DNA of 64,000 nt, from positions 496,001 to 560,000 of the forward strand of contig NZ_JBGGWB010000001.1 in the NCBI RefSeq assembly GCF_041321155.1, in the 5' to 3' direction. Within the stretch, counting starts at the first letter, position 1, and each line of letters opens with the position of its first letter. This DNA comes from Sphingomonas sp. IW22 (GTDB lineage: Bacteria > Pseudomonadota > Alphaproteobacteria > Sphingomonadales > Sphingomonadaceae). Shown in pieces: positions 1 through 10,333 of the stretch. The position numbers and the translations under genes were made by a program. The notes beneath the pieces were generated by a model. It saw nothing but the letters and a program-made list of their open reading frames with translations, made no database searches and was not told the DNA's origin.

Positions 1-1
1 T

Positions 2-286
2 CAGGTGCGCGGCCGGATACCCGGCGGAATGCTCAGCGTGGGCATCGCACAACCGCTCACCATCGAAAGCGGCGCGGCGCGGCTGACCTATGCCAGCGGC
101 TATGATCTGGTGACGCGATCGCTGACCTATACCAGCACCCTGGCGGGTCTGGCCGACAGGCGGCGGCTGCGACTGACGGCGGGCTTCGGCGCGGGCGGGT
201 CGCGATCCAGCCTGCGGATCGGGCTGATGCACGACATGTCCGAACAGGCGTTGAGCGCTTTGGCCGGCTGGTTCGCAGCCTTCTAG
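2..286 (+). CDS. C-terminal fragment of an exported protein, probably S8 peptidase/autotransporter type
   Basis: Only the last ~94 residues are in the window; the reading frame is open at base 2 and stops at 284-286. The fragment begins with a GRIPGGMLSVGIAQPL-type stretch and has alternating polar/hydrophobic segments that could be beta strands of an outer-membrane barrel. It ends in an aromatic residue (…WFAAF), as beta-barrel proteins often do. The pattern resembles the tails of large sphingomonad S8-family serine peptidases with autotransporter-like C-termini, but no catalytic part is visible, so the family is inferred. Downstream sequence is decayed, so the gene may sit at the edge of an accessory patch. 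Confidence 0.5.
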   Translation, partial: QVRGRIPGGMLSVGIAQPLTIESGAARLTYASGYDLVTRSLTYTSTLAGLADRRRLRLTAGFGAGGSRSSLRIGLMHDMSEQALSALAGWFAAF

Positions 287-910
287 GCGTGGACTGACAA
301 ATGCTGTCCGTCCGCTGGGCGGCGTGGACAAATTGGTGACGGTCGGCGTTGGCGGGTGTAGCCTGAGCTGGTGATCCAGAACGCACCCTTGATCGCCGCC
401 GTGGGTAATCGGCCTCGTCGCATCTCCTGCCGCTTCGGCTGAGCAGGCATGCTTTGACGCGAAGGTTCAGGCACGTCCTGTCGATCAGATACCGAGCGAG
501 ATAGGGGATTGCGGCAGCGACTGCCTCATTATGTCGTGGCCCTGGTTCGTCGATCTGCGAGTGAAGCGTGTCATTGGCGGTGCGCTTTCCAGCAAATGGT
601 CAGGGTGCTGACGGTTCAACATACTGATCGTGTGTCGCGTGAAGGAACATGGTTCCTTCGTAAGAACACAGCTGGCAGCTATAACGTCCTGGCGCCGGAC
701 GGTGGATCGGGGTTGGCCCGCTGTTCAGCTGAAGCTGCTCCGGTTCAGTACTACATCCGGCCGAACGGCGAGCGTACTCTCAATGATCTTCGTAATGAGG
801 GCATCCGCCGATATGGGCATCATCCCGGCTGATTAACCGGCGGTGGGCGAGCCGAGAGAAGTTGACGAGCTATCTGAGGGTTGATTCAAGGCTGCCTTTT
901 GGAGGCAGGC
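287..910. other. Decayed intergenic stretch, possible transposon debris
   Basis: No convincing complete gene is seen. Short frames on both strands change register repeatedly. The plus frame at 509-832 encodes a basic, Cys/His/Trp-containing peptide that I could not assign. Together with the broken IS5-type transposase that follows, the region looks like insertion debris rather than functional coding sequence. Confidence 0.35.
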
Positions 911-1597
911 TTGAGCCGGGGCGATCTCACCGAGGCGGAATGGCGTATCCTGAAGGACCTGCTGACGATCGAGCGAGAGAACCGGGCCGGGGCAGACCTC
1001 CCGAACAGAACCGTTCGATCATCAAGGGCATACTGTGGCGGCTGCGGTGTGGTGCGCCGTGGCGCGACGTGTCGCCAAAATACGGGAGCTGGAACACCAT
1101 CTACCGCCGGTTCCGGCGATAGAGCGAGGCCGGGGTCTGGAAGATCGTGGCGGTGACGCTGGCCGAGATCATGGCGGACACCGGCCACGACAGCATCGAC
1201 AGCACCACCGTCCGCGCCCACGTCTCGGCACCGGGCGGAAAAGGGGGGCTCATCGACGCGCTCTTGGCCGGTCGCGGGGCAGGTTCACCAGTAAGCTTCA
1301 CTGCCTGGCTGATGCCCTCGGGCGACCGCTCGCCTTCCACCTGACCGGGGGCGAGGCGGCAGACTGCAAGGCGTATGATGCTTCACTCCCGCCATCCGCG
1401 GTCGCTCAAACCGGCGAGTGAAGATCGAGAATGACCGGTCGCTCTACAAGCAACGGAACCGCATCGAGCGCATGTTCGGCCAACTCAAGATCAACCGTGC
1501 CATCGCAACACGCTACGACCAGCCGGCCAGCAGCTTCCTCGGCATGGTCCACCTCGCCACCGCCAGGTACCGGCTCAAATTTGTCCACGTCGCCTAA
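911..1597 (+). pseudogene. IS5-family (IS427-like) transposase remnant
   Basis: Pieces of a DDE transposase of the IS5 family occur in order but in different frames. The N-terminal LSRGDLTEAEWRILKDLL starts at the TTG at 911. GILWRLRCGAPWRDV and NTIYRRFRR follow in another frame, then DSTTVRAHVSAPGGKGG and FTSKLHCLADALGRP. The C-terminal RNRIERMFGQLKINRAIATRYD ends at the TAA at 1595-1597. At least three frame changes are needed. The middle, between the HLTGGEAADCKAYDA block and the C-terminal block, is much shorter than in intact relatives, so part of the catalytic core is deleted. The element cannot encode an active transposase. Clear terminal inverted repeats were not found. Confidence 0.85.
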
Positions 1598-1735
1598 CGC
1601 CCAGCTGCGAACGTTCGGGTTTAAAGTGGGGACTTCTGAAAGCAGCCATTCGTTCAGGTTATCTTGCCCATCCTGTTCATCTCCTGATGCAAAATTACGA
1701 GTTTTGGATCAAGGATGCAGGGCAGGACTGCATTT

Positions 1736-2029
1736 CTATTGGTTTCCGCGATATGGCTCGCAGGCGATGCCATCGCCGTCTCCGTCCATTTCGGCCCGGT
1801 AGCCTGGCTCTTCACGGTAAATCGGAGCAGTGCCTGCTGAGCGCGCTGAATCACACCCAGCCCAATAATCGCCAGCTTGAGGTGCGCGGACACGAGCCCT
1901 GCCGGTGTTTACTGCGAAGGAATGAGCAGCGGAGGTTATCCGCTGCAACCCACCCTCACTTGCTGCGATCGACCCGACGCCTACAACTGCCCCTAGTGCC
2001 GCCGCCACGCCGAGTAGCTTCAATTCCAT
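1736..2029 (-). CDS. Excalibur calcium-binding domain protein
   Basis: A 97-residue protein with an N-terminal hydrophobic, signal-like segment (MELKLLGVAAALGAVVG). Its C-terminal excalibur domain contains YWAGCDSARSAG and then DGDGDGIACEP, the DxDxDGxxCE signature with its paired cysteine. The family is typically secreted or periplasmic and thought to bind calcium; the precise role is unknown. A longer frame begins at 2113, but the added residues are basic and low-complexity, so the internal ATG at 2029 is preferred, although no good ribosome-binding site precedes it. A second excalibur protein lies at 30310-30600. Confidence 0.7.
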   Translation of the reverse strand: MELKLLGVAAALGAVVGVGSIAASEGGLQRITSAAHSFAVNTGRARVRAPQAGDYWAGCDSARSAGTAPIYREEPGYRAEMDGDGDGIACEPYRGNQ

Positions 2030-2262
2030 AGGGACGGGCTTCGGCTCAGGTCGGCGTGAGTGCCTTTGCCGCCCCTGTGGCGATGGTTGGTTGAAGGCGG
2101 AGCTGCGGCGCATCGTGTTAGCGTAGCGGGGCTGGGTTAAAGGCTGGTTGCCTCCAAGGCTTGTATGAACCGAAAATCAAAAGTTTTGCATCACGTCAGC
2201 GAGGCAACGCGCCATCGAATTACGCCACTTGCGGACCCGAAGCAGCACGTTAATCTTTCCAG

Positions 2263-2565
2263 ATGAGAAGCGGAACCTATGTCGTTAGCCTGTGCGCCTT
2301 GCTGCTGAGTGGGTGCAATCTCGTCCGCATGATGCTTCCGCGTCATGGCACGACGGCGAACGAGGCTAAGGCAGCGCTCCAACGCTGCGGCATCGCGCCT
2401 GATAGCATTGCGTGGTCGGTTGACCCCGACGGGACGTTCGCGTTTGGGAGGAAGAGCGCCGATGGTGCGCCTATGCCTGAAACGCAAAGTGACTGCCTGA
2501 TGCGCTGGGTTGAAGACGATAGGATCAAGGTGGCATTTATCGGGTGGGAAACTGGACCGGGCTAG
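2263..2565 (+). CDS. Small predicted lipoprotein
   Basis: A 100-residue protein beginning MRSGTYVVSLCALLLSGCN. The short hydrophobic stretch ends in LLSGC, a lipobox, so Cys18 is the likely lipidated residue. The mature part has two further cysteines (AALQRCGI, QSDCLMRW) that could form a disulfide. The rest is polar with no recognised domain. It probably sits on the inner or outer membrane, facing the periplasm. Inverted copies of TGATGCAAAA lie on both sides of the gene (2183-2192 and 2591-2600). Function unknown. Confidence 0.6.
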   Translation: MRSGTYVVSLCALLLSGCNLVRMMLPRHGTTANEAKAALQRCGIAPDSIAWSVDPDGTFAFGRKSADGAPMPETQSDCLMRWVEDDRIKVAFIGWETGPG

Positions 2566-2795
2566 CACCTGCTTCCCAAGTTACCGCACTCATGATGCAA
2601 AACTTAAAGGTTATGCATCGGCCAAAAAACGTCGGAAAATCGCGCGCTCCGCCGATGCATACATCTGATGCGTTTTCACGCGGACGTCCGGTGTCGGCTT
2701 CCCCATAGCAAGGAGTTGTAAGCCGCCATTCCAATTTCCACCCAAGATCGGCTGTTCGACCTTCATACCATTACCTAAGTCTGCCGCCGCGCGCT
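2566..2795. other. Intergenic region, nothing recognised
   Basis: About 230 bases between the lipoprotein gene and the convergent TPR gene. It holds one copy of TGATGCAAAA at 2591-2600 and no convincing gene. The short minus-strand frames here have no family resemblance. Confidence 0.4.
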
Positions 2796-3317
2796 CTAAT
2801 TCTTCCCCGCCGGTGCAGCGGCAGCAAGCGGCGTTACCGTTGCCTGCGCGGTGGCCGTCACCGGCGGTCCCTTGGCAATCGCTGCGGCCAGTACGGTTGC
2901 GTCGGCGCACGGTTTGGCTGCGCACAGCGTCTTGATCTTGGCCAGATTCTCGCGCGCCTTGGCGACTGCGCCCTTTTGCACCAGCACTTCGCCCTGCCCG
3001 CGCAACGCGGCGACGTCGTTCGGCTCGATGGTCAGCGCCTCACGATAAAAGCGGATCGCCTTGCCCGGCAGTTCCTGCTGCCGCGCGACCTCGGCGATCA
3101 GGATAAAGGCCTGACGGTTGCGCGGGTCGACGACAACGGCGCTTTCGAGCAGGTCGTTGGCGCCCGACAAATTGCCTGCCGCGCGCGCGGCCTTCGCCTT
3201 TTCCACCAGCGCGACCGACCGGGGATCGATCTGGTCGTCGGGCCGCTGGCCGTGCAGCGAGGTCGAAATGCTGACCGCTGCCAGGGCAAGCGCCGCCGAT
3301 ACGCTGGTGAACCGCAT
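2796..3317 (-). CDS. Exported tetratricopeptide-repeat protein
   Basis: A 173-residue protein with a signal peptide (MRFTSVSAALALAAVSISTSLHG). It is followed by two or three helix-turn-helix TPR-like units: NLSGANDLLESAVVVDPRNRQAF, then KAIRFYREALTIEPNDVAALRGQG, then AVAKARENLAKIKTLC. The C-terminal tail is rich in Ala, Pro and Thr. The start at 3317 is chosen because a GGAGA sequence sits just upstream; the longer frame from 3341 lacks one. TPR proteins mediate protein-protein contacts; the partner is unknown. It lies immediately downstream of the methyltransferase gene on the same strand (31-base gap) and may be co-transcribed. Confidence 0.75.
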   Translation of the reverse strand: MRFTSVSAALALAAVSISTSLHGQRPDDQIDPRSVALVEKAKAARAAGNLSGANDLLESAVVVDPRNRQAFILIAEVARQQELPGKAIRFYREALTIEPNDVAALRGQGEVLVQKGAVAKARENLAKIKTLCAAKPCADATVLAAAIAKGPPVTATAQATVTPLAAAAPAGKN

Positions 3318-3348
3318 GATGCTCTCCGAAACCACGTTCATCTTGCTA

Positions 3349-4521
3349 TCACGGCCTTGTCATCATCGCGACGAAAAAGCCGTCTGTCCCATGATGGGCG
3401 GGATCGAGTCGGATTCCAAGGCCGTGCGGCGCACCCGCCGGCAGATCCAGCGGCACCACGCGCCACCCCGGATGCCGCGCCAGAAAGGCGTCGGCCTGAT
3501 CGCGCCCTTCGGCATCCAGCAGCGAGCACACGACATGCACCAGCCGCCCGCCGGGCCGCACCAGCGTGGCGGCCAAGTCGAGCAAGCGCGCCTGCGTCGC
3601 CGTCAGCCGGGCCAGCCGATCGGGCGTCAGTCGCCAGCGCGCTTCGGGATTGCGCCGCCAGGTGCCTGTGCCCGAACATGGCGCGTCGACCAGCACCAGA
3701 TCGGCGGCGTCGCGCCAGTCCTCCAGCACTTCCGCCTCGCGCCCCGGATTGAGCAGCCGCGTTTCCGCAATCGTCACGCCCGCCCGTTCGGCGCGCGGCG
3801 ACAGGCGTTGCAGCCGCGCGCGGTCGGTATCGGTCGCCAGGATCACGCCGTCATTGGCCATTGCGGCGGCCAGCGCCAGCGTCTTGCCCCCCGCCCCGGC
3901 GCACAGGTCGACGACCCGCTCACCCGGTTTCGCGGCACAGGCGAGCGCGACGAACTGGCTGCCCGCATCCTGCACCTCGATCGCGCCAGCCTCGAACGCC
4001 GGCAGGCGCTCGACCGCAGTATCGGGGGGCAGGCGAAGCGCGTCGGGCAGACCATGGATGGGCATGGCGCCCTCAATCGCAGGCTCGTCGCCGCGCAGGC
4101 GATTGATGCGGATGTCCAGCGGCGCGCGCTCCAGCAAGGCCGCCTGTGCCGCCGCGTCCATGCCCGACGCCGTCAGCGCATCGACCAGCCATGCCGGCGC
4201 GACGCCCGGTGTCGCGGCGACTTCATCGCCCCCGATCGGCGCAGGGCCATAGGGGGAGCCGTCAAAGCCTGCGGCCACCGTCGGATCGGTCGCGGCCACC
4301 GCCAGCATCGCCGCGCGGCCGGTTGCGGGCACCTCGCCGCACAGCCGGATCGCGGCATAGACATGTTCCCGGATCGCACGCCGGTCCTTCGATCCCGCAA
4401 AGCGGTGCCCCGCGAACCAGCGCGCCAGCAATGTGTCGGCCGCCGCCCCGCCCTCTCGCGCGGCGGCGAGGATCAGGTCGAGGATCTCGATGGCCGATTG
4501 AACGCGTGCGCCGGGCGTCAT
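3349..4521 (-). CDS. RsmB/NOP2-type RNA cytosine-C5 methyltransferase
   Basis: A 390-residue protein of the RsmB family, which transfers methyl from S-adenosylmethionine to carbon 5 of cytosine in 16S rRNA. The N-terminal ~140 residues are helical, like the NusB-type RNA-binding domain of RsmB. The Rossmann domain has the SAM motif DLCAGAGGKT (residues ~205-214), DAPCSGTG with Cys282 (motif IV) and VVCSLL with Cys332 (motif VI). These two cysteines are the pair used for catalysis and product release. The start overlaps the stop of the upstream 45-residue ORF by ATGA, and that ORF overlaps guaB, so the three are translationally coupled. Confidence 0.88.
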   Translation of the reverse strand: MTPGARVQSAIEILDLILAAAREGGAAADTLLARWFAGHRFAGSKDRRAIREHVYAAIRLCGEVPATGRAAMLAVAATDPTVAAGFDGSPYGPAPIGGDEVAATPGVAPAWLVDALTASGMDAAAQAALLERAPLDIRINRLRGDEPAIEGAMPIHGLPDALRLPPDTAVERLPAFEAGAIEVQDAGSQFVALACAAKPGERVVDLCAGAGGKTLALAAAMANDGVILATDTDRARLQRLSPRAERAGVTIAETRLLNPGREAEVLEDWRDAADLVLVDAPCSGTGTWRRNPEARWRLTPDRLARLTATQARLLDLAATLVRPGGRLVHVVCSLLDAEGRDQADAFLARHPGWRVVPLDLPAGAPHGLGIRLDPAHHGTDGFFVAMMTRP

Positions 4522-4654
4522 TCGTCAGGCGCCCGGTCGTTTTCGGCCAGCCGTGCCCGTGCGATCATCCACTTACGCTTTACCCAGCGCGCACGCAGGA
4601 ACACGTAAAGCCCCGCAATCGCGACGATCAGCAGGACCTTTTGCTGGTCGGTCA

Positions 4655-4655
<1 letters not shown>
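4518..4655 (-). CDS. 45-residue single-pass membrane protein between guaB and the methyltransferase gene
   Basis: A short ORF beginning MTDQQKVLLIVAIAGLYVFLRARW. One hydrophobic helix (residues ~7-21) is followed by a basic segment (RARWVKRKW) and an acidic end (ENDRAPDE), suggesting an N-out, C-in membrane peptide. Its ATG overlaps the guaB stop (TGATG) and its TGA overlaps the ATG of the methyltransferase gene (ATGA). This tight arrangement supports real translation. Function unknown. Confidence 0.6.
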
Positions 4656-6181
<1,526 letters not shown>

Positions 6182-6997
6182 CTACCCCCGACCCGCACGG
6201 GTCAGCAGCGCGCGGGCCTGTTCGACGTGCATCGTCTCGATCATGCGCCCGCCGAACCGCTCAGCCCCGCCCGTCGCCGCCTCGATCAGCGCCAGCGCAT
6301 CGGCGATTTCGCGGTCGTCGGGACCGAAGGCGCGGGTAGCAACGGCGATCTGATTGGGGTGGATCAGCGTCTTGCCATCAAAGCCCATCGCCCGCCCGTG
6401 GCGACAGTCCGCCGCCAGCGCCTCGTCATCGTCCAGCGCGTTGAAAACCCCGTCCAGCGCCCAGCCGCCGCCCGCGCGCGCGGCCAGCACGATCGTCTGC
6501 AACGCCAGCGTCAGCCCGGCGCGGTCGTTTCCATCGGGAATGCCCAGCGTCGCGCGCAGGTCGTTGACGCCTGCAATCAGCCCCTCGACCCCGTCGACGC
6601 GCGCGATGGCGGCGGCGTTCAGCACGCCCAGCGGGGTTTCGATCATCGCCAGCACCGGCTTGCCCGCCCCGGCCACGCGCGCGGCGAGTTCGGTCGTCTC
6701 CACCTTGGGCACGACGATGAAGTCGGCCAGCGATGCCGCAACCGCCGCCACGTCGTCATCGTGACAGCCATGCTCCTCGCCGTTCACGCGGATGGCGATC
6801 AGCCGATGGCCGAAACCCGCAGCGGCCGCCTCGATCGCCGCTGCCCGCGCGCGATCCTTGTCCGCCTCACGCACCGAATCCTCCAGGTCGAGGACCACCA
6901 TATCCACATCCAGCCCCCGCGCCTTTTCGATCGCGCGCGCGTTGGCGGCGGGCAGGAACAGGGCGGTTCGGGGCGGCTGACGGTGGGCAGTGCTCAT
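6182..6997 (-). CDS. HpcH/HpaI aldolase/citrate lyase beta-like (CitE-like) protein
   Basis: A 271-residue TIM-barrel protein of the CitE/HpcH family, Mg2+-dependent C-C lyases acting on CoA-thioester or 2-keto-acid substrates. Visible landmarks are ALFLPAANARAIEKA at the N-terminus, VVLDLEDSV (metal/substrate region), IAIRVNGEE, VVPKVET, AMIETPLGVLN and GFDGKTLIHPNQI near the C-terminus. These fit the stand-alone CitE-like proteins (malyl-CoA or citramalyl-CoA lyase type) rather than the citrate lyase complex subunit, because no citD or citF is nearby. The exact substrate cannot be read from the sequence. Confidence 0.85.
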   Translation of the reverse strand: MSTAHRQPPRTALFLPAANARAIEKARGLDVDMVVLDLEDSVREADKDRARAAAIEAAAAGFGHRLIAIRVNGEEHGCHDDDVAAVAASLADFIVVPKVETTELAARVAGAGKPVLAMIETPLGVLNAAAIARVDGVEGLIAGVNDLRATLGIPDGNDRAGLTLALQTIVLAARAGGGWALDGVFNALDDDEALAADCRHGRAMGFDGKTLIHPNQIAVATRAFGPDDREIADALALIEAATGGAERFGGRMIETMHVEQARALLTRAGRG

Positions 6998-7089
6998 GCA
7001 CGCGACCCTAACGCGCGCTGGTTTCGAACGCCACTATCTCGACTTCCGCCCCCGCGCGGTTAGGATGCCCGAAACAGGGAGGGCGGGCG

Positions 7090-8055
7090 ATGGACGGACT
7101 GATGGGCGTTCTGGGCGTTCTGGTATTGCTGGTGCTGGCTTACCTGTTCGTCAGCATCAAGATCGTGCGGCAGGGCTATCACCATACGATCGAGCATTTC
7201 GGTCGCTTCACCACCGTGGCGCGACCGGGTTTCAACTTCTACCCGGCCTTTTTCTATCGCGTGGGTCGCCGCGTGAACATGATGGAGCAGGTGATCGATA
7301 TTCCGGGGCAGGAAATCATCACCAAGGACAATGCGATGATCTCGACCGACGGGGTCGTGTTCTTTCAGGTCCTCGACGCGCCCAAAGCGGCTTATGAGGT
7401 CAGCGACCTGAATTACGCGCTGCTCAATCTGGTCACGACCAACCTTCGCACCGTCATGGGTTCGATGGATCTCGATGAAACACTGTCGAAGCGGGACGAA
7501 ATCAATGCGCGGCTGCTGAACACCGTCGATCACGCCACCACGCCGTGGGGGGTCAAGATCACCCGCGTCGAGATCAAGGACATCCGCCCGCCGCAGGACA
7601 TCGTCAACGCGATGGCGCGCCAGATGAAGGCCGAGCGCGAAAAGCGCGCCAACATCCTCGAGGCAGAGGGCAGCCGCGCCAGCGAGATCCTGCGCGCCGA
7701 AGGGCAGAAACAGGCCCGCATCCTTGAGGCAGAGGGCCGCCGCGAATCCGCGTTCCGCGACTCCGAAGCCCGCGAACGCGCCGCCGAAGCGGAGGCGAAG
7801 GCAACCGCGCTGGTCAGCGAGGCGATCGAGCAGGGATCGGCACAGGCGATCAATTACTTCATCGCCCAGAAATATGTGGAAGCAGTGGGCAAGTTCGCGA
7901 CCAGCCCCAATGCCAAGACGGTGCTGTTCCCGGTCGAGGCGACCCAGCTGATCGGGACGCTCGGCGGCATTGGTGAACTGGCCAGGGAAGCATTGGGCAA
8001 GAACGATACCCCGCCACCGGCAAAACCCGGCGTGCCGGTGGTGCGGGAGGGCTGA
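7090..8055 (+). CDS. SPFH (stomatin/prohibitin) membrane protein, QmcA-like
   Basis: A 321-residue SPFH/band-7 protein. One N-terminal transmembrane helix (LMGVLGVLVLLVLAYLFVSI) is followed by the band-7 domain (residues ~20-200; VRQGYHHTIEHFGRFTTVARPGFNFYP, STDGVVFFQVLDA). A long Ala/Glu/Arg-rich coiled coil follows (KAEREKRANILEAEGSRASEILRAEGQKQ). Such proteins oligomerise into membrane scaffolds and influence membrane proteases. The NfeD partner gene starts one base after its stop, the classic stomatin-NfeD pairing. The ATG is preceded by AGGGAGGGCG. Confidence 0.92.
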   Translation: MDGLMGVLGVLVLLVLAYLFVSIKIVRQGYHHTIEHFGRFTTVARPGFNFYPAFFYRVGRRVNMMEQVIDIPGQEIITKDNAMISTDGVVFFQVLDAPKAAYEVSDLNYALLNLVTTNLRTVMGSMDLDETLSKRDEINARLLNTVDHATTPWGVKITRVEIKDIRPPQDIVNAMARQMKAEREKRANILEAEGSRASEILRAEGQKQARILEAEGRRESAFRDSEARERAAEAEAKATALVSEAIEQGSAQAINYFIAQKYVEAVGKFATSPNAKTVLFPVEATQLIGTLGGIGELAREALGKNDTPPPAKPGVPVVREG

Positions 8056-8056
8056 T

Positions 8057-8527
8057 TTGCTCGACTGGCTGGCCGAACCGGGCGCGCTCTGGCTGTTTGC
8101 CGCAGCAATGCTGGCGGGGATCGAGCTGGCGGTGCCTGGCGTGTTCCTGGTCTTTCTGGCGGTCGCAGCAGCGATCACCGGCGTTTTCACCTTGTTGTTT
8201 CCCGACCTGGACCTTGCCGGACAATTGGGCAGCTTCGGCGTCTGGTCCGCGGTGTCGGTCGCCATCGGGCGGCGCTGGTACGGCGGCGATGCGGTTGCCA
8301 GCAGCGACCCGATGCTGAACGACCGCGCCGCGCGCATCTTGGGCGCAACCGTCGTCGCGGTGACCGAATTTTCGGATGGCGAGGGTCGCGTGCGGCTGGC
8401 CGACGGCGAATGGCCGGCACGCGGGCCGAAGATGCCGTTGGGCGCCCGCGCCCGCGTGACGGCTGTCGACGGGCTGACCCTGATCGTCGAACCCCTGAAC
8501 CTTCCCCCCGTTTCCGGAGTGAACTGA
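8057..8527 (+). CDS. NfeD-family membrane protein
   Basis: A 156-residue protein with three hydrophobic helices (ALWLFAAAMLAGIELAVPGVFLVFLAVAAAITGVFTLLF and GSFGVWSAVSVAI). A C-terminal OB-fold-like domain follows (RILGATVVAVTEFSDGEGRVRLADGEWPARGP). This is the short NfeD type lacking the ClpP-like protease domain, which partners SPFH proteins in the membrane. The start is the TTG at 8057, chosen because GGGAGGG lies five bases upstream; the larger open frame from 7970 only overlaps the upstream gene. Its stop abuts the ATG of the next gene, so the three genes form an operon. Confidence 0.88.
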   Translation: MLDWLAEPGALWLFAAAMLAGIELAVPGVFLVFLAVAAAITGVFTLLFPDLDLAGQLGSFGVWSAVSVAIGRRWYGGDAVASSDPMLNDRAARILGATVVAVTEFSDGEGRVRLADGEWPARGPKMPLGARARVTAVDGLTLIVEPLNLPPVSGVN

Positions 8528-10333
8528 ATGTCGTTTTCGCGTCGTGACCTGTTGAATGCCGCCGGTTCCAGCATTGCCCTCGCCGCCCTGCCCGCACAGG
8601 CGCGGCAGGCGCCCGCGCGCGGCAATGCCGGTCCGGCACTGGACGCGATTGCCGAATCCTTCATGCGCCTGTCGCCCGAAAGCGCCAGCGGGCTTGGCAT
8701 CGACAGCGGCGCCCGTGCCGCGCTCAAGTCCCGCCTGTCCGACCGCTCACAGGCGGGCCGCGAGAAGGAAGCGGCATGGCTGCGCGCCGCCCTTGCCCGG
8801 CTCGACACGCTGAAGCCCGACGAACAGTCGCGCGTCGATGTGGAGGTCGCGCGCACCGCCTATGCCACGGCGCTGGACGGCTATGGCTTTCCCTATGGTG
8901 CGATCGATATCGGCGGCTGGCGCAACGGCCCCTATGTCGTGGCCCAGAATATGGGCGCCTATCTCGACATTCCCAAATTTCTCGACGCCACGCACAAGGT
9001 CGAGAATGCAGCCGATGCGGAGGCTTATCTGGCCCGGCTGGATGCCTTTGCCGACGCGGTGGAGGGCGAAACCGGCCGGCTGCGCGACGCACGCGGGCGC
9101 GGCATCGTCGCGTCGACCGTGCTGATGGACAAGACGCTGAAAAGCATCCGCATGTCGAGCGAAGGCGCGCCAAAAGACTGGCTGGTCGTCACCTCGCTTG
9201 CGAAGCGCACCGGCAATATTCCCGGCGACTGGACCGCACGTGCCGAAAAGATCGCCGCCAGCCGCGTTGCCCCCGCGCTGGAGCGTCAGATTGCCGAGCT
9301 GGAGCAACATGCCCGCATCGCAACCCCCGACGCGGGCGTGTGGAAGTTCAAGGACGGCGACGCCTATTACGCATGGGCGCTGCGCGCCTCCACCACCACA
9401 CGCATGACACCGGATCAGGTGCATCAGATGGGCCGCGACGAACTGGCGCGGCTTCAGGGTGAGATGGACACGATCCTGAAATCGCTCGGCTACACCAAGG
9501 GCAGCGTCGGCGCGCGCATGATCGCGCTGGCCAAGGACCCACGCTACACCTTCCCCGACAATGATACGGGCCGCGCCCAGATCATGGCGCTGATCCAGGA
9601 CCGGCTGGTCGATATCCGCACCCGCCTTCCCCGCGCGTTCGGCACATTGGTCGATGGCCGGGTAGAAGTGCGCCGCATCGCGCCGGCAGAGGAACTTGGC
9701 GCGCCGGGCGCCTATGGCGGCGCCGGGTCGATCGACGGCAGCGTGCCGGGGCGGTTCTGGATCAACCTTCGCACCACCGACCTGCACACCAAGTACAGTC
9801 TGCCGACGCTGACCTATCACGAATCGATTCCGGGCCATGTGTGGCAGGGCGAATATACGCACAAGCTGCCGCTGATCCGCACGCTGATGGGCTTCAACGC
9901 CTTTTCAGAAGGCTGGGCGCTTTATGCCGAGCAGCTGGCGGGCGAGCTGGGCGTATATGACGACGACCCCGTCGGGCGCTTGGGCTATCTTCAGTCGATC
10001 GCCTTCCGCGCGTGCCGGCTGGTGGTCGACACCGGGCTTCATGCCAAGCGCTGGACACGCGAGCAGGCGATCCAGTGGTTCGCCGAAACGAACGGTTCGG
10101 GCATCGAGGAAGTGACGAGCGAGGTCGATCGTTATTGCGCGTGGCCGGGCCAGGCATGCGGCTACAAGGTCGGTCACAGCGAGATCAACCGCCTGCGCGC
10201 CCGCGCCGAACAGCGGCTGGGCAACCGCTATGACTTTCGCGGCTATAACGATCTGGTCGTGGGCGGCGGCGGAGTGCCGCTCACCGTGCTGGAGGACAAT
10301 GTCACCCGCTGGGAAGCATCACGCCGCGCCTGA
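8528..10333 (+). CDS. DUF885 family exported protein, predicted metallopeptidase
   Basis: A 601-residue DUF885 protein. The N-terminus (MSFSRRDLLNAAGSSIALAALPAQA) carries a twin-arginine-like SRRDLL motif and a hydrophobic stretch, so export, probably via Tat, is likely. The C-terminal half has HESIPGH (near residue 431) and SEGWALYAEQLAGELG, the conserved zinc-peptidase-like elements of the family. TSEVDRYCAWPGQACGYKVG follows. Members are uncharacterised or have peptidase/esterase-like activity; the substrate is unknown. The ATG directly follows the nfeD-like stop. The 3' end overlaps the convergent mscS-type gene by 15 bases. Confidence 0.88.
   Translation: MSFSRRDLLNAAGSSIALAALPAQARQAPARGNAGPALDAIAESFMRLSPESASGLGIDSGARAALKSRLSDRSQAGREKEAAWLRAALARLDTLKPDEQSRVDVEVARTAYATALDGYGFPYGAIDIGGWRNGPYVVAQNMGAYLDIPKFLDATHKVENAADAEAYLARLDAFADAVEGETGRLRDARGRGIVASTVLMDKTLKSIRMSSEGAPKDWLVVTSLAKRTGNIPGDWTARAEKIAASRVAPALERQIAELEQHARIATPDAGVWKFKDGDAYYAWALRASTTTRMTPDQVHQMGRDELARLQGEMDTILKSLGYTKGSVGARMIALAKDPRYTFPDNDTGRAQIMALIQDRLVDIRTRLPRAFGTLVDGRVEVRRIAPAEELGAPGAYGGAGSIDGSVPGRFWINLRTTDLHTKYSLPTLTYHESIPGHVWQGEYTHKLPLIRTLMGFNAFSEGWALYAEQLAGELGVYDDDPVGRLGYLQSIAFRACRLVVDTGLHAKRWTREQAIQWFAETNGSGIEEVTSEVDRYCAWPGQACGYKVGHSEINRLRARAEQRLGNRYDFRGYNDLVVGGGGVPLTVLEDNVTRWEASRRA

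Noticed and set aside
3118..4608. Long plus-strand ORF of 496 codons opposite the methyltransferase gene
   Set aside because: Antisense shadow of a high-G+C gene; Arg/Ala-rich with no domain, while the minus strand has complete RsmB-type motifs.
7060..8856. 598-codon minus-strand ORF under the SPFH/NfeD operon
   Set aside because: Shadow of two well-recognised plus-strand genes with good ribosome-binding sites.
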